The notes beneath the pieces are model-generated. The model saw only the letters and a program-made list of their open reading frames with translations. It was not told the origin of the DNA and did not search any database. This document shows, piece by piece, positions 26,694 through 35,863 of a stretch of 44,466 bases of DNA. Both the position numbers and the translations under genes were made by a program. Every line of letters starts with the position of its first letter. Position 1 is the first letter of the stretch. The stretch is from NCBI GenBank assembly GCA_012270795.1, contig JAAXHO010000107.1:1-44466 (forward strand), read 5' to 3'. The stretch comes from Candidatus Poribacteria bacterium (GTDB lineage: Bacteria > Poribacteria > WGA-4E > WGA-3G).

Positions 26694-26777
26694 CAAAATT
26701 ACACTATTCTAGTATTATTGAATTTTGATATTACATATTTTTTAGGAATAACCAACACCGCAGTGGAGGATAACTTT

Positions 26778-27062
26778 TTGACGACTCATGAGAAAAACCG
26801 CGCATATTGGCGGAAAAACCTGCAGTATCTTGCTATCCTACTTGGCATCTGGTTCGTCACATCCTATTTGTGTTCAATAGTTTTTGTTGAACAACTGGAC
26901 AAAATAACGTTCGGTGGATATAGACTTGGGTTTTATTTTGCACAACAAGCATCTATTTGGATTTTCGTTGAACTCATTTTTGTCTATGCATGGTTAATGA
27001 ACCGTTTAGATAAAAAGTATCGCGCAGATATAGGCGATGCGGAGGAAGGAGAAGAAGAATGA
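26778..27062 (+). CDS. Sodium:solute symporter small subunit (DUF4212)
   Basis: The 94-residue protein has two membrane helices and the family pattern AYWRKNLQYLAILLGIWF, then GGYRLGFYFAQQASIWIFVELIFVYAWLMNRLDKKY. The TTG at 26778 is preferred because GGAGG sits eight bases upstream and the N-terminus then matches the family. The frame extends upstream without support. It overlaps the next gene by four bases (ATGA), so the two products are translationally coupled and likely form one transporter, as is usual for this pair. Confidence 0.88.
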   Translation: MTTHEKNRAYWRKNLQYLAILLGIWFVTSYLCSIVFVEQLDKITFGGYRLGFYFAQQASIWIFVELIFVYAWLMNRLDKKYRADIGDAEEGEEE

Positions 27063-28750
27063 ACGTACAAGCCTGGACATTCGTAATGGTGGGTCTCTCC
27101 TTTGCGCTGTATATCGGAGTCGCTATCTGGTCAAAAGCGCGTTCCACAGGAGACTTCTACATTGCAGGAAGCAACGTGCATCCGATAGTCAATGGAATGG
27201 CAACAGCTGCGGACTGGATGAGTGCAGCCTCCTTCATTTCAATGGCGGGTATGATCGCATTTCTCGGACGCGATGGATCAGTCTACTTGTTGGGATGGAC
27301 AGGTGGTTACGTTTTGCTTGCTCTCCTAATTGCACCCTATCTGCGAAAATTTGGAAAATACACAGTTCCTGACTTTGTTGGAGATAGGTATTATTCGCAG
27401 TTAGCACGGATAGTCGCAGTTGTTTGTGCTATTTTTGTCTCCTTCACTTATGTCGCGGGACAGATGCGCGGCGTAGGGATTGTCTTTTCTCGGTTCCTTA
27501 ATGTCAATGTTACCATCGGTGTTGTTATTGGTATGGGGATTGTCTTTTTCTATGCCGTACTTGGAGGCATGAAGGGTATCACCTATACACAGGTTGCACA
27601 GTATTGTGTTCTGATTTTTGCATACCTGGTGCCTGCAATATTCATTTCGATTTTAGTAACCAACAATCCTATACCTCAGTTGGGTTTGGGGGCAGCAGAC
27701 GAATCAGGTGTTTACCTTTTAGATCGACTCAATGGACTGCATGAAGCACTGGGTTTTGACAAATACACTGATGGTACTAAGTCTACAATTGATGTCTTTT
27801 TCATCACTGCTGCTTTGATGTTAGGTACTGCAGGCCTCCCACATGTTATTATACGTTTTTATACTGTCCGTAAAGCATCAGAAGCACGTATTTCTGCGGG
27901 ATGGGCATTACTCTTCATTGCTATTCTCTACACAACAGCACCAGCCGTTGCCATTTATGCACGCACTAATCTCCTAACGACTGTAACTCAAGAACAAGAT
28001 GGGGAATTAGCAGGTGCAAATTATGAGGATATGCCAGAATGGTTCAAGAACTGGGAGAAAACGGATTTAATTCAATTTGATGACAAAAATAAAGATGGAG
28101 TGATACAGTATCGTGGCCCTAAATCTAAAATTGAGAATGAACTGAAAATTGATCCTGATATTATGGTATTGGCGAATCCAGAAATTGCTAATCTACCGAA
28201 TTGGATTGTAGGTTTAGTTGCTGCGGGTGGTTTGGCAGCCGCTTTGTCTACTGCTGCGGGTTTGCTGTTGGTTATATCAACTGCAATTGCACATGACCTA
28301 CTAAAGGGTTGTATCAAACCAGATTTATCTGAAAAAAACGAACTCCTTGCAGCGCGTATTGCAGCAGGTTTTGCAGTATGCATCGCTGGGTATCTGGGGA
28401 TAAATCCACCTGGATTTGTATCACAAGTTGTTGCTTTCGCTTTTGGACTCGCCGCAAGTTCGTTCTTCCCCGCAATCGTCTTGGGTATCTTTTCCAAACG
28501 GATGAACAAAGCTGGTGCAGTTGCAGGTATGATAGTTGGCATTACCTTCACTGCAGCATATATTATATTCTTCAATTATATCAATAAAGACCTAAACAAA
28601 CCGGAATATTGGCTATGGGGTATTTCCCCTGAAGGTATCGGTACTATCGGTATGATACTAAACTTTGTCGTCGCTATTGTCGTGTCTAAATTCACATCGC
28701 CACCACCAGAAGAGGTACAAACATTGGTGGAAGATATACGTGTCCCATAA
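27059..28750 (+). CDS. Sodium:solute symporter family transporter (VC_2705-like)
   Basis: The 563-residue protein has about 13 membrane helices and SSS-family signatures: FYIAGSNVHPIVNGMATAAD, the GGYVLLALLIAPYLRKFGKYTVPDFVGDR stretch, and a helix-rich C-terminus. A soluble loop at about 320-360 contains WFKNWEKTDLIQFDDKNKDGVIQYRG, with an EF-hand-like DKNKDG pattern, a feature I recall from the VC_2705 subgroup that always travels with a DUF4212 subunit. It probably imports a small organic acid such as acetate or lactate with sodium, but substrate is not fixed by sequence. Coupled to the DUF4212 gene by an ATGA overlap. Confidence 0.9.
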   Translation: MNVQAWTFVMVGLSFALYIGVAIWSKARSTGDFYIAGSNVHPIVNGMATAADWMSAASFISMAGMIAFLGRDGSVYLLGWTGGYVLLALLIAPYLRKFGKYTVPDFVGDRYYSQLARIVAVVCAIFVSFTYVAGQMRGVGIVFSRFLNVNVTIGVVIGMGIVFFYAVLGGMKGITYTQVAQYCVLIFAYLVPAIFISILVTNNPIPQLGLGAADESGVYLLDRLNGLHEALGFDKYTDGTKSTIDVFFITAALMLGTAGLPHVIIRFYTVRKASEARISAGWALLFIAILYTTAPAVAIYARTNLLTTVTQEQDGELAGANYEDMPEWFKNWEKTDLIQFDDKNKDGVIQYRGPKSKIENELKIDPDIMVLANPEIANLPNWIVGLVAAGGLAAALSTAAGLLLVISTAIAHDLLKGCIKPDLSEKNELLAARIAAGFAVCIAGYLGINPPGFVSQVVAFAFGLAASSFFPAIVLGIFSKRMNKAGAVAGMIVGITFTAAYIIFFNYINKDLNKPEYWLWGISPEGIGTIGMILNFVVAIVVSKFTSPPPEEVQTLVEDIRVP

Positions 28751-28765
28751 AATGGAGGCTTACTA

Positions 28766-30454
28766 ATGCAAACCAAAATCATTTTACAAAAACTTGAATC
28801 GTTATTATCACCCTACAAATACGTACTTACTTGTATCATTCTTGCGACACTCATTTTCAGTTTGCCTGTTACAGGTTATGCAGCCAAAGTAACTGACTTT
28901 ATACCAAAAGAAAGTATCATCTATGCTCAATTTAACAATTTAGATGAAATCGTTAGCGAGCTTAGTATGTCTGAGAATTGGGATAATCTAAAAAACCAAC
29001 TCGTAGATGAACAAGAAATGCAGGAAATGCAAGAAGGACTTCTGTTTATGGAAGGTATCATCGGTACAAATCTTTTCAGCGTCATAGACTCTGTGGGATA
29101 CCAAATTGGTATAGCCATGTGGCAACGGGCAATTGGCCAACCCCGTGGGGGTTTTGTTATACATTCAGGAGGTAACCTTGCTGAATTACAAAGATTAACC
29201 AATATCCTAACAGGATTTATTGGTATGTCTGGCGGCACATTAAACATTGATGCAGGGGAACATAGAAATGTAAAATATAGTATACTCGAAATGGATGCAG
29301 ATGCCGAAATAACTTATGGATTTGTAGGAGATTTCCTCGTTGTAGGTATAGGCACTAATAGTTTTCAAAAATTTATTGATACTTACCGAAAGAAATCTGA
29401 ATCTATCAAGGAAAAAGACTCTTTTGTTGAAGTCTTTGATAAAATCAAATTAGAACAAGTTAAGGTTTATTGTGAACTTCAAAGAATTCTTACTCTAATG
29501 GATGATATTGAACCTGAAATACGTGTACAATTTCAACCATTTTCAAAGATAGGTGCGGGTCTCAATCTATTAGAAGTCGGACCGTTACTTCAAGTTTATA
29601 CAAAATTTGATTCAAATTTTCCTGAAAGCATCCCTACACGTTTTCTAAAGACGGGTCAAGAGTTAAATACATTAAATAGTTTATCTGGTGATGAAGATTT
29701 ATTTGTAGCAGTTGCCCCCGGTATAATGGAAACCGGATGGGAGATGATTCAAGACGCATTAGCAAACGAGGACTCCGATGAAGTATATCAGTTTATAACC
29801 TATCTTGAAGGATTGCTGAATCTTAATTTTGAAGAAGATGTTATTGCCAGTTTAACGGGTGAAATAGCACTCTCTGTCAACGATTTGGCAATGTTTGAAC
29901 CGAATGCTTTGAATAGTCTTGATATTCAATTAGAAAACAACCTTTATATTGATGCAGCCAATGTTCATACCCCAGGCAGTCTCATTTTCTCTCCAAGCAA
30001 ACCACAAAAATGGGAACAATTGGGAAATAGTCTTTCCAACTTACAGAACACATCAATTTCAAAGTATCAATACAAAGAAACTGATGTGTCAGTGTTTGCT
30101 TCTAATATTCACTATGTTGAGAAGGATGGATTATCTTTTTTATGTTTTTCTGAAGAACAGATGCAATCAAACATTGACGGACTTGCAAAAAAGGAGAAAC
30201 CATCTTTCCTAAAGAAGGTACCGAAAGCACCACTTGCGGTCGCAACAATCAATCTGTTGAAATTGTTAGAGTTAACAGCTGGAGCAATACCGGTTGATGA
30301 ATTGAATAAACTTCCCGATGATTTATCTTCAATTGTAGCATGGGTAACAGTGAATAAAAATCAGGGAATGTTAGAAGTTTTGCTCTCTGACAAAAAATCA
30401 CCTATTCAGGTATTGACAGAACTTGCACCGTTTATAATTACACACATGAAATAA
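28766..30454 (+). CDS. Exported DUF3352-like protein
   Basis: The 562-residue protein has a signal peptide or anchor at about 20-42 (TCIILATLIFSLPVTGYA). The mature part opens with a pattern typical of DUF3352-type proteins: TDFIPKESIIYAQFNNLDE, later FVVGIGT-like beta strands, SLTGEIALSVNDLAMF near 375 and FLCFSEEQM near 460. It resembles proteins that test whether a quantity equals a threshold per subunit, but no function is known for the family. GGAGG at 28754-28758 gives a strong start. It follows the symporter gene by 15 bases. An inverted repeat downstream at 30481-30531 may end the operon. Confidence 0.6.
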   Translation: MQTKIILQKLESLLSPYKYVLTCIILATLIFSLPVTGYAAKVTDFIPKESIIYAQFNNLDEIVSELSMSENWDNLKNQLVDEQEMQEMQEGLLFMEGIIGTNLFSVIDSVGYQIGIAMWQRAIGQPRGGFVIHSGGNLAELQRLTNILTGFIGMSGGTLNIDAGEHRNVKYSILEMDADAEITYGFVGDFLVVGIGTNSFQKFIDTYRKKSESIKEKDSFVEVFDKIKLEQVKVYCELQRILTLMDDIEPEIRVQFQPFSKIGAGLNLLEVGPLLQVYTKFDSNFPESIPTRFLKTGQELNTLNSLSGDEDLFVAVAPGIMETGWEMIQDALANEDSDEVYQFITYLEGLLNLNFEEDVIASLTGEIALSVNDLAMFEPNALNSLDIQLENNLYIDAANVHTPGSLIFSPSKPQKWEQLGNSLSNLQNTSISKYQYKETDVSVFASNIHYVEKDGLSFLCFSEEQMQSNIDGLAKKEKPSFLKKVPKAPLAVATINLLKLLELTAGAIPVDELNKLPDDLSSIVAWVTVNKNQGMLEVLLSDKKSPIQVLTELAPFIITHMK

Positions 30455-30480
30455 ATGTTAAATCTGATAGTAATGAACCT

Positions 30481-30531
30481 AACCTTATGCTACCTTTCTT
30501 TCGTTAATTCTGCAAAGGTCAGCATAAGGTT
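30481..30531. terminator. Long hairpin after the DUF3352-like gene
   Basis: AACCTTATGCTACCTTT (30481-30497) pairs with 30514-30531 over 17 base pairs with one bulge and a 16-base loop. It sits between the DUF3352-like and nucleotidyltransferase genes. No U-tract follows, so it could be a terminator or a dispersed repeat. Confidence 0.45.
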
Positions 30532-30555
30532 TAATCATAATAGTATTGGGTTGAT

Positions 30556-31914
30556 ATGCAAAACGCAATCGTCTTAGCAGCAGGATTAGGTAGAAAAGTA
30601 TGGCCCTACGGTGAATTTCGACAGAAATGTACTATTCCAATTGCAAATAAGCCGATAATACGCCGAATTGTAGAGAACCTTATTGAAATAGGTATCACAA
30701 GAATTATAGTAGTGGTAGGACATTACGCTCAACAGGTAAGGGGTGCCGTTGCAGATTTGCAGAATGTCGAATTCGTCACACAGAAACAACCAGAAGGCAC
30801 AGCAGATGCTGTTCTAACTGCTCTAAAACACATAGAAGATGAAGATTATCTTGTCATTTATGGAGATATTGTAACCGATCCAAACAATATCCGTTATATA
30901 GTTAAAGAATTTTACAATCAAAATGCAGAAGTTGCAACATTAGTTCAACCCCTTGACGATGAGGATGCCAGTAATTGGCTCTGTGCAAATACCAAAAATG
31001 GGTGTTTAGTCGGAATTGAAGGACATCCACGTGGAGGTTCACATCGTCTATGCGGTATATTTGCATTTAAGACATCTGCAACACAATACCTATTAAGAAA
31101 TCCATGGATTGTCATAAACGTTCCTGTAGGAGGAATGCCACCACCAGAAGCAGAAATCGCACAATCTTTACAACTGATGATTGACGATGGGACAGATGTT
31201 TTGGCAATTGACACAAAAGGTTTTTTTATTGATGTAGATAAACCTTGGCATGTATTGGAAGCAAACCGACGTTATGTAGAGTTCCTGACAGCACAAGTTA
31301 ATGACAATCACATTACAAATACTGCTAAAATATCTGATTCAGCAGAAATTAACGGACATGTTGTTTTGGGAGAAAACACAGTCATTGGTCCACGCGTCGT
31401 TGTAGACGGCACACTGATTGCTGGAGCAAACAACAACATAACGAACGGTGCAATCATCAAGGGACATACATTTATTGGGGACAAGTGTCGAATACATGAT
31501 TATTGCCTGGTTCAAAGCAGTTCCATAGGTAATAGATGCATCATAGGACATGGTGCTGAGATGTCCGGTGTGCTGTTCAATAAGGTATATCTATATCACT
31601 ATTGTGAAATGTCTGGTGTGTTTGGAAGCGCAACAGATATAGGTGCTGCAACTGTCTGCGGTACATTGCGTTTTGACGACCGTGACACACAGATTGAAGT
31701 AGATGGACATCTTGAAATTCCAACTTATGGGGCAAACGAAACTTACATGGGTGATTATTGCCGAACTGGTGTCAATGCGATGATAATGCCCGGAAGACGC
31801 ATCGGTTCATATAGTGTTGTTGGTCCAGGAGTGATCCTCTATGACGACGTACCAAGTAAGACTATGGTAATGGCTAAACAGGAATTAATTACAAAGGAGT
31901 GGGGGCCCAAATAA
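30556..31914 (+). CDS. Sugar nucleotidyltransferase with left-handed beta-helix domain (GlmU-like)
   Basis: The 452-residue protein has an N-terminal nucleotidyltransferase domain with NAIVLAAGLGRKVWPYGEFRQK, IANKPIIRRIVENL, EGTADAVLTALKH and a metal-binding YGDIV, followed by a C-terminal hexapeptide left-handed beta-helix from about 260 (GHVVLGENTVIGPRVVV, NGAIIKGHTFIGDKC). The layout is that of GlmU and archaeal-type bifunctional sugar-1-phosphate nucleotidyl/acetyltransferases. The usual GxGxRM is replaced by GLGRKV, and the product sugar is not certain. If GlmU-like, it would supply UDP-GlcNAc for murA; that is inference. Starts after the hairpin at 30481-30531. Confidence 0.8.
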   Translation: MQNAIVLAAGLGRKVWPYGEFRQKCTIPIANKPIIRRIVENLIEIGITRIIVVVGHYAQQVRGAVADLQNVEFVTQKQPEGTADAVLTALKHIEDEDYLVIYGDIVTDPNNIRYIVKEFYNQNAEVATLVQPLDDEDASNWLCANTKNGCLVGIEGHPRGGSHRLCGIFAFKTSATQYLLRNPWIVINVPVGGMPPPEAEIAQSLQLMIDDGTDVLAIDTKGFFIDVDKPWHVLEANRRYVEFLTAQVNDNHITNTAKISDSAEINGHVVLGENTVIGPRVVVDGTLIAGANNNITNGAIIKGHTFIGDKCRIHDYCLVQSSSIGNRCIIGHGAEMSGVLFNKVYLYHYCEMSGVFGSATDIGAATVCGTLRFDDRDTQIEVDGHLEIPTYGANETYMGDYCRTGVNAMIMPGRRIGSYSVVGPGVILYDDVPSKTMVMAKQELITKEWGPK

Positions 31915-31964
31915 ATATGGTTGGTGAGATATCGGTGTTTGTATCGTAAACAAATATTGGCTTG

Positions 31965-32351
31965 TTAATCGGTAAGAAGTTCTTTTAGAAGTGAAGTAAG
32001 TTCTTCATTATCTGCGGCCAATTCAAAGACCCGTTTCTTTTTGCTTTCAAGTCCGTTTGCTTCATTTGGTGTAGTGTCTGGATCCCAAAGCACTTCAACA
32101 GTTTTAGGATTTAAACGATCATAAGTGATTTTGACAAGTGTGAACGGATAATCTTCAGGAATTAGCACGATCCAGTCAATCTTTTCGCCACGTTCTGTAT
32201 AGTTTCTATCAACTGTCAATTTTGCATCTTGATAAGGAACATTCTTCTTTATCCACTGTTTTCGACCGAGTGAGTCAACTTCAAAAACACCGACTTCAAG
32301 CCAATTCCGACCCGCTCCGTTAGGTTTTGTTGTAACTTCTATACGTGTCAT
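31965..32351 (-). CDS. Conserved-looking small hypothetical protein
   Basis: The 128-residue soluble protein has no signal or membrane segment. It is predicted to be mostly beta in its first 90 residues (TRIEVTTKPNGAGRNWLEVGVF, KIDWIVLIPEDYPFTLVKITYD), with an acidic and helical end (ELAADNEELTSLLKELL). I do not recognise a family. GGAG precedes the ATG and a strong promoter sits at 32415-32443, so it is likely a real gene despite its isolation. It converges on the nucleotidyltransferase gene and is divergent from the LarA-like gene. Confidence 0.6.
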   Translation of the reverse strand: MTRIEVTTKPNGAGRNWLEVGVFEVDSLGRKQWIKKNVPYQDAKLTVDRNYTERGEKIDWIVLIPEDYPFTLVKITYDRLNPKTVEVLWDPDTTPNEANGLESKKKRVFELAADNEELTSLLKELLTD

Positions 32352-32414
32352 ATTGATTCTCCGTTTCTAATATCTATTCTTACGGTTTTGCAATTAAAGT
32401 TCAGAAACATGCCA

Positions 32415-32443
32415 ATTTTAGCATACAGTAGAAAAGAATTCAA
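32415..32443 (-). promoter_or_regulatory. Promoter of the small hypothetical gene
   Basis: On the minus strand TTGAAT (32438-32443) and TAAAAT (32415-32420) are 17 bases apart. The transcript would begin about 55 bases before the ATG at 32351. Confidence 0.55.
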
Positions 32444-32492
32444 GGTAATATCTATTGAGTTAAAGTCTTTTTAATTGTAGGTTCGTAATTTG

Positions 32493-32521
32493 TTGACACC
32501 GATTTTTGTGAATGATATAAT
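32493..32521 (+). promoter_or_regulatory. Consensus promoter of the LarA-like gene
   Basis: TTGACA (32493-32498) and TATAAT (32516-32521) match the consensus exactly with a 17-base spacer. It is the strongest promoter seen in the window and is divergent from the one at 32415. Confidence 0.75.
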
Positions 32522-32584
32522 CGTAATTCGTTCAAATTCATATAGTCATACACACATTTTTTGCAAATATTGGAAAATACGCAC

Positions 32585-33868
32585 ATGCAAATTGATATGA
32601 GGTACGGTCATAGTACTGTTTCTATAGATATTCCAGATAAGAATTTAGCTGCTATACTGGAAACAAGAGAATGTACGCCGATAGCCGATGAAGGCAAAGC
32701 AGTCCGTGATGCTATTATGCAGCCAATTGCCTCGCAGCCACTATCAGAAATTTCCAAAGGGCGGGACTCTGCTTGCATTGTAATATCCGATATTACACGA
32801 CCGGTCCCTAATCAAGTAATTCTTCCACCGATATTGGATACACTTGAGAAAAATGGAATACCACGGGACAAAATTACAATCTTGATCGCAACAGGGATTC
32901 ACCGTCCAAATGAAGGTGATGAACTTGAGGAAATGGTAGGTCGGTCAATCAAAGATACTTACCGAATAGTCAACCACTTTTCTCAAAAACCTGAGACACA
33001 CACATATCTTGGTAAAACACATAAAGGTACGCCTGTTTATATTGATAAAACATACCTTGCAGCTGATTTAAAGATTGTAACTGGTTTGATTGAACCGCAC
33101 TTGATGGCAGGTTATTCTGGAGGCAGGAAAGCTATTTGCCCGGGTCTGGCTTCTGTTGAAACAATGAAGGTCATGCACGGTCCTGAATTGATGGAACATC
33201 CAAATTCTGCTGTCGGGATATTGGATGGGAATCCATTTCACGAGGAAGCAACTGAAATCGCTTTGATGGCAGGCGTGGACTTTAGCCTGAACGTAGCAAT
33301 AGATAAATGCAGAAAAATAATTGGAGTTTTCGCAGGAGATGTCGTTGAATCTCATCTCAGCGGGGCAAAATACGTCGAGGCACAAGCGAAAGTTACAATC
33401 CCCGAACCGGTTGATGCTGTCGTAGTTTCCAGTGCCGGTTACCCTTTGGATTCTACATTTTATCAGGCAATTAAAGGACTGCTGACTGCGTTTGAAATCG
33501 TCAAACAAGGGGGTAGTATTTTGCTCGTAGCTGCTTGTAGCGAGGGAATTGGAAGCAAACCCTTTACCGATCTACTCTTTAAGACAGATGACTTAACTGC
33601 GTTTGTTAATGGACTATACAATCCAGCAAACTTTGTAATAGATCAGTGGCAATTGGAAGAATTAGCAAAAGTTGCACGTAAAGCGGATATATATTTTTAT
33701 ACAGATGGTATCCCTTATCAATATAGATCAAAATTATTTGTGCATCCTTTAAATAATCCACAAGAAGGTATTGAAGAATTTCTAACACGATATGGAAAAG
33801 ATGTTAAAATTGCAGCGATACCCGAAGGCCCGTATGTTTTAGCTAAAGTGGACAGTGGAAAAAGATAA
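32585..33868 (+). CDS. larA: LarA-like nickel-pincer enzyme (lactate racemase family, DUF2088)
   Basis: The 427-residue protein has the LarA two-domain fold signatures: MRYGHSTVSIDIP, SDITRPVPN, IATGIHRP with the catalytic histidine, and IEPHLMAGYSGGRKAICPG, whose lysine is the site of the nickel-pincer cofactor in true LarA, then MHGP. LarA enzymes racemise or epimerise 2-hydroxyacids; substrates vary widely, so lactate is not assured. The cofactor is made by LarB, LarC and LarE, none of which is in the window. ATG 32585 is chosen over the TTG at 32561 because it starts the conserved RYG segment. A consensus promoter lies upstream. Family confidence is high and substrate low. Confidence 0.88.
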   Translation: MQIDMRYGHSTVSIDIPDKNLAAILETRECTPIADEGKAVRDAIMQPIASQPLSEISKGRDSACIVISDITRPVPNQVILPPILDTLEKNGIPRDKITILIATGIHRPNEGDELEEMVGRSIKDTYRIVNHFSQKPETHTYLGKTHKGTPVYIDKTYLAADLKIVTGLIEPHLMAGYSGGRKAICPGLASVETMKVMHGPELMEHPNSAVGILDGNPFHEEATEIALMAGVDFSLNVAIDKCRKIIGVFAGDVVESHLSGAKYVEAQAKVTIPEPVDAVVVSSAGYPLDSTFYQAIKGLLTAFEIVKQGGSILLVAACSEGIGSKPFTDLLFKTDDLTAFVNGLYNPANFVIDQWQLEELAKVARKADIYFYTDGIPYQYRSKLFVHPLNNPQEGIEEFLTRYGKDVKIAAIPEGPYVLAKVDSGKR

Positions 33869-33934
33869 TACACACCATGCTATTATCTTTATTATTTCAA
33901 ATCGGGTTTTGCTGTATATGAGAAAGAAGTGGGT

Positions 33935-34612
33935 ATGGAAATGGCAAATTCTATCGTTAAACTTAGAGGTTATAAAGACGGTCTACATCTTATTATTACA
34001 CCTAAATTTTCACTCACAGATGTAGAGGAAGCAATACAGGAACTGATGGATGGTATGAATCAACCATTAGCTGGTACTTCAGTTCATATAGATATGTCAC
34101 CATCGTTACTAACTGATGATGATCTAAAAGAATTAGAAACGCACCTTATACAAAAGCACGATCTTGTTGTAAGCGGTGTCAGTGTTGTTGACGAAAAATG
34201 TGAACCACCAATCTTGGCCGCCCCCGCAACCCATAACATTTCAACGAGTTTGCCAGCGGAGAATCTACCTGACTTTGGCAAAGCGCAAATTGTACGCCAA
34301 ACGATCCGGTCTGGACAGACGACCTCCTGTTTAAGTGGGAGTGTCATCATATATGGAGATGTTAATCCGGGGGGTGATGTCGTAGCAGCGGGAGATATAA
34401 TCGTCCTCGGTACTTTGCGCGGTAGTGCACATGCAGGTGTACACGGTAAACTTTCCGCTGTAATAATCGCTATGGAATTGGTACCATTACAATTGCAAAT
34501 CGGATCCTATGTGAATCGTCCACCGATTGGACAAAAACCACGCGGTTATCCTGAAATTGCACGGGTCGGAGCTGAAGATATAATCATCGTAGAGGAATTT
34601 ATCAAATTCTAA
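33935..34612 (+). CDS. minC: Septum site-determining protein MinC
   Basis: The 225-residue protein inhibits FtsZ polymerisation away from mid-cell. The N-terminal domain (VKLRGYKDGLHLIITP, about 1-85) is the FtsZ-acting part. The C-terminal beta-helix (QIVRQTIRSGQTTSCLSGSVII, then GDVNPGGDVVAAGDIIVLGTLRGSAHAG) dimerises and binds MinD. The linker around 90-110 is short. ATG 33935 is taken rather than the GTG six bases earlier or the ATG six later, none of which has a decisive ribosome-binding site. It heads minC-minD-minE. Confidence 0.93.
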   Translation: MEMANSIVKLRGYKDGLHLIITPKFSLTDVEEAIQELMDGMNQPLAGTSVHIDMSPSLLTDDDLKELETHLIQKHDLVVSGVSVVDEKCEPPILAAPATHNISTSLPAENLPDFGKAQIVRQTIRSGQTTSCLSGSVIIYGDVNPGGDVVAAGDIIVLGTLRGSAHAGVHGKLSAVIIAMELVPLQLQIGSYVNRPPIGQKPRGYPEIARVGAEDIIIVEEFIKF

Positions 34613-34630
34613 AATAAGGAAGGTTTGACT

Positions 34631-35425
34631 ATGGGTAAGGTTATCGTAATCACATCTGGTAAGGGAGGCGTGGGAAAAACCACGTCTACAGCAAACCTCG
34701 GTACTGCATTAGCGATGATCGGCAAAACAGTCGTTCTCGTTGATGCAGATATCGGTTTGCGCAACCTTGATGTCGTCATGGGCTTAGAGAGTCGAGTCGT
34801 TTTTACCTCTATGGATGTAATTGAAAAAAACTGTGATCTTGACAAAGCTCTTGTCAAAGATCGACGTGTTGAGCAATTAGTTTTGCTTGCTGCGTCACAA
34901 CGAAACAGGAAAGATGATATCAAACCTGAACAGATGCAAGACATTTGTGAAAGGCTAAAAGAAATATATGATTTTGTGTTTGTAGACTCCCCAGCCGGTA
35001 TTGAACAAGGTTTTCACAATGCTGCTGCTGGGGCTGAAGAAGCTATCATTATAACAACACCTGATGTCTCTGCTATCCGTGATGCTGACCGCATCATCGG
35101 GCTTTTGCAGAACCAAAACATTGAACCAATAAACTTAATAATAAACAGATTATCCCCAGCACTCGTCAAAAAGGGAAATATGATTAGTAAAAATGATGTA
35201 TTAGATATACTAAACATAGACCTTCTGGGTGTTATTCCTGAAGATACTGGTGTTATTGCCTCTACGAACCGCGGTATCCCCCTCGTTCACAATGACGGAT
35301 CCCCAGGGGCAGAAGCGTATATGCGTATTGCACGCAGAATGACAGGACAACGCATTCCAATCCCTGAAATGCGAGATGACAACTTCTTTTCTAAATTACT
35401 AACTTGGTTTTCAAGAAATCAATAG
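34631..35425 (+). CDS. minD: Septum site-determining ATPase MinD
   Basis: The 264-residue deviant-Walker ATPase recruits MinC to the membrane. SGKGGVGKTTST is the deviant Walker A loop, VLVDADIGLRNLD is the switch region, and VDSPAGIEQGF is also present. The C-terminal amphipathic helix (FFSKLLTWFSRN) is the membrane-targeting sequence. AAGGAAGG precedes the ATG at 34631, so the slightly earlier TTG is not used. It lies 18 bases after minC. Confidence 0.96.
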   Translation: MGKVIVITSGKGGVGKTTSTANLGTALAMIGKTVVLVDADIGLRNLDVVMGLESRVVFTSMDVIEKNCDLDKALVKDRRVEQLVLLAASQRNRKDDIKPEQMQDICERLKEIYDFVFVDSPAGIEQGFHNAAAGAEEAIIITTPDVSAIRDADRIIGLLQNQNIEPINLIINRLSPALVKKGNMISKNDVLDILNIDLLGVIPEDTGVIASTNRGIPLVHNDGSPGAEAYMRIARRMTGQRIPIPEMRDDNFFSKLLTWFSRNQ

Positions 35426-35433
35426 AGGTGACT

Positions 35434-35688
35434 ATGGATTTTAGAAAATTATTTACACGAAAAACAAAATCAAACAATATCGCAACACAACGTCTGCAAC
35501 TCATTCTCAAACAGGACCGTTTTGAAGTGGGTGAAGACTCAATGAAAAAACTTCAGTACGAACTTACGGAGGTGTTGTCAAAGTATTTTGAATTTACTAT
35601 GAATTCCGTTAATATGTCCTTAAAACAGGAAGGCAATTCCTATGTCCTAATAGCAGATTTTCCATTTTCTGAATCGAAGAACTTATAA
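35434..35688 (+). CDS. minE: Cell division topological specificity factor MinE
   Basis: The 84-residue protein stimulates MinD ATPase and drives pole-to-pole oscillation. The N-terminal segment MDFRKLFTRK resembles the membrane-contact helix, and RLQLILKQDR is the MinD-binding stretch. The C-terminal part (SMKKLQYELTEVLSKYF) is the topological-specificity domain. GAGGTG lies at 35425-35430, overlapping the minD stop, and sets the start at 35434. The operon ends here. Confidence 0.92.
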   Translation: MDFRKLFTRKTKSNNIATQRLQLILKQDRFEVGEDSMKKLQYELTEVLSKYFEFTMNSVNMSLKQEGNSYVLIADFPFSESKNL

Positions 35689-35863
35689 TGACAAAGCTGC
35701 TGATACCTATATGCCAAAAAAACTACAAATGGAATAAATTCTTTTGAATGCTCAATTGACTTTATGTACGAATTTCCATGTTGATTGAGCAGTATACCTA
35801 TTAATGAAATATACAATGTTTGAATCACTTATAAATAAAAACAGTCCTATCGTGCATATCAAT

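Noticed and set aside
28072-28575. 167-residue minus-strand open frame inside the symporter gene
   Set aside because: It mirrors a well-supported sodium:solute symporter gene and shows no family features.
35749-35791. Inverted repeat TGCTCAAT/ATTGAGCA before the DUF3179 gene as a regulator site
   Set aside because: It has only 8-bp arms with a 27-base loop and no nearby promoter match. Too weak to list as a feature.
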